Assembly (NCBI GenBank): GCA_910587955.1
Contig: CAJUNN010000002.1
Location: 1 to 64,000 of the forward strand
From: an uncultured Lachnospiraceae bacterium
GTDB lineage: Bacteria; Bacillota; Clostridia; Lachnospirales; Lachnospiraceae
Direction: 5' to 3'
Length of the DNA: 64,000 nt
Positions 63,534-64,000 of the stretch are shown here, piece after piece. The position numbers and the translations under genes were made by a program. The notes under the pieces are model-generated. The model had not been told where the DNA came from and did not search any database. It saw nothing but the letters and a program-made list of their open reading frames with translations. Numbering within the stretch: the stretch's first letter is position 1; the number at the start of each line of letters is the position of its first letter.

Positions 63534-63986
63534 TCATATTCTGATTTTCAAGACAATCTTCCTGTAATTCTGCGTCCCGTCCAGATCCCTGCAGGGCATA
63601 TGTCCGTCATGAGGAAACGCCGCATAAAACATTCCCTCTTCAATCCGGGCCGGCTGTCCTCCTGCCTCATAAAAGGCGATATCTTTCGCCTCATCATAGG
63701 GCACAGCCTCCTTCATACTTTCGATATCCGCATAGTACACAGTCTCTTTTCCCTCTAGAAGAAACTGCACATCCAGATATCTCCGATGGGCCTCTGCTTT
63801 TCCGCTTTCATAAGGCTGCGTTGCCCCCTCCTGAATCAGGACATAGACCTTTCCTTCCGGAAACCGGTCATACTCATATCTTCCTGCCGGTTTTTTAGTA
63901 AGGCTCAGTGCGAATTCCACCGCCTCCCCAATTTCCGGCATAAGGCCATAATAGTTTGTAATCCGGTGAATCCTGTCAATAATCAT
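63534..63986 (-). CDS. YhcH/YjgK/YiaL (DUF386) family protein
   Basis: A 150-residue cupin-like protein of the YhcH/YjgK/YiaL family, which includes EbgC. Recognisable blocks are HRRYLDVQFLLEGKE, the VPYDEAKDIAFYE segment and FAAFPHDGH-like MFYAAFPHDGHMPC, whose His and Glu residues would bind a metal. Members are linked to sugar metabolism, for example sialic-acid or galactoside use, but the reaction here is unknown. GAGGT stands six bases before the ATG. Only 14 bases remain to the window edge, so its operon partners are not visible. Confidence 0.9.
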   Translation of the reverse strand: MIIDRIHRITNYYGLMPEIGEAVEFALSLTKKPAGRYEYDRFPEGKVYVLIQEGATQPYESGKAEAHRRYLDVQFLLEGKETVYYADIESMKEAVPYDEAKDIAFYEAGGQPARIEEGMFYAAFPHDGHMPCRDLDGTQNYRKIVLKIRI

Positions 63987-64000
63987 ACGAATACCTCATG

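Overview
The window looks like a chromosomal contig from a Gram-positive, moderately GC-rich clostridial bacterium, most likely a Lachnospiraceae relative. This is inferred from T-box control of a tryptophan-type ABC transporter, a cdaA-cdaR pair, RecD2 and ComF, AGGAGG-type ribosome binding sites, a sortase-like C-terminal anchor and a flagellin. The first 32 bases are an Illumina adapter, so position 33 is the true contig edge.

Region 1 (33-16727, minus strand) is a long surface-polysaccharide cluster. In transcription order it holds a bifunctional fucokinase/GDP-fucose pyrophosphorylase, a GT4 and two GT2 glycosyltransferases, a DUF2304 membrane protein, a DUF6056-type membrane protein, dTDP-4-dehydrorhamnose reductase, a GtrB/ArnC-like GT2, two tandem GT-C-like membrane proteins (the second apparently degenerate), an unknown membrane protein, a Sel1-repeat protein, an MBOAT O-acyltransferase and a truncated SGNH-like partner. 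A fucosyltransferase-like gene (16823-17614) points the other way from the GDP-fucose gene. Together they suggest a fucose- and probably rhamnose-containing, O-acylated envelope glycan.

Region 2 (17648-20776, plus strand) is a T-box riboswitch with a probable UGG (Trp) specifier, followed by a three-gene ABC transporter (trpXYZ type). A lower-GC AAA/DUF4143 ATPase (20945-22243) follows on the minus strand.

Region 3 (22373-37606, minus strand) reads from mreB through recD2, comF, two unknown membrane proteins, cdaA, cdaR and an HPr-family gene into a second glycan block: a DUF2142 membrane protein, a Wzx-type flippase and three tandem GT2 genes. Many of these genes overlap or nearly touch.

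Region 4 (37834-60875, minus strand) is dominated by one uninterrupted 7,177-codon gene for a giant secreted surface protein. It has a signal peptide, an acidic Pro/Glu-rich stretch, about 5,000 residues of beta-rich modules I do not recognise, ten SdrD_B-like repeats with Ca-loop motifs, and a sortase-like tail with an unusual AKTG box. A membrane-anchored family-5 solute-binding protein follows five bases downstream.

Region 5 (60993-63986) contains a candidate type I toxin-antitoxin locus (39-residue holin-like toxin and a convergent antisense RNA), a lipoate-protein ligase, a short flagellin with a sigma-28-like promoter, and a YhcH/YjgK/YiaL-family gene. I saw no tRNA, rRNA, insertion sequence or CRISPR array.
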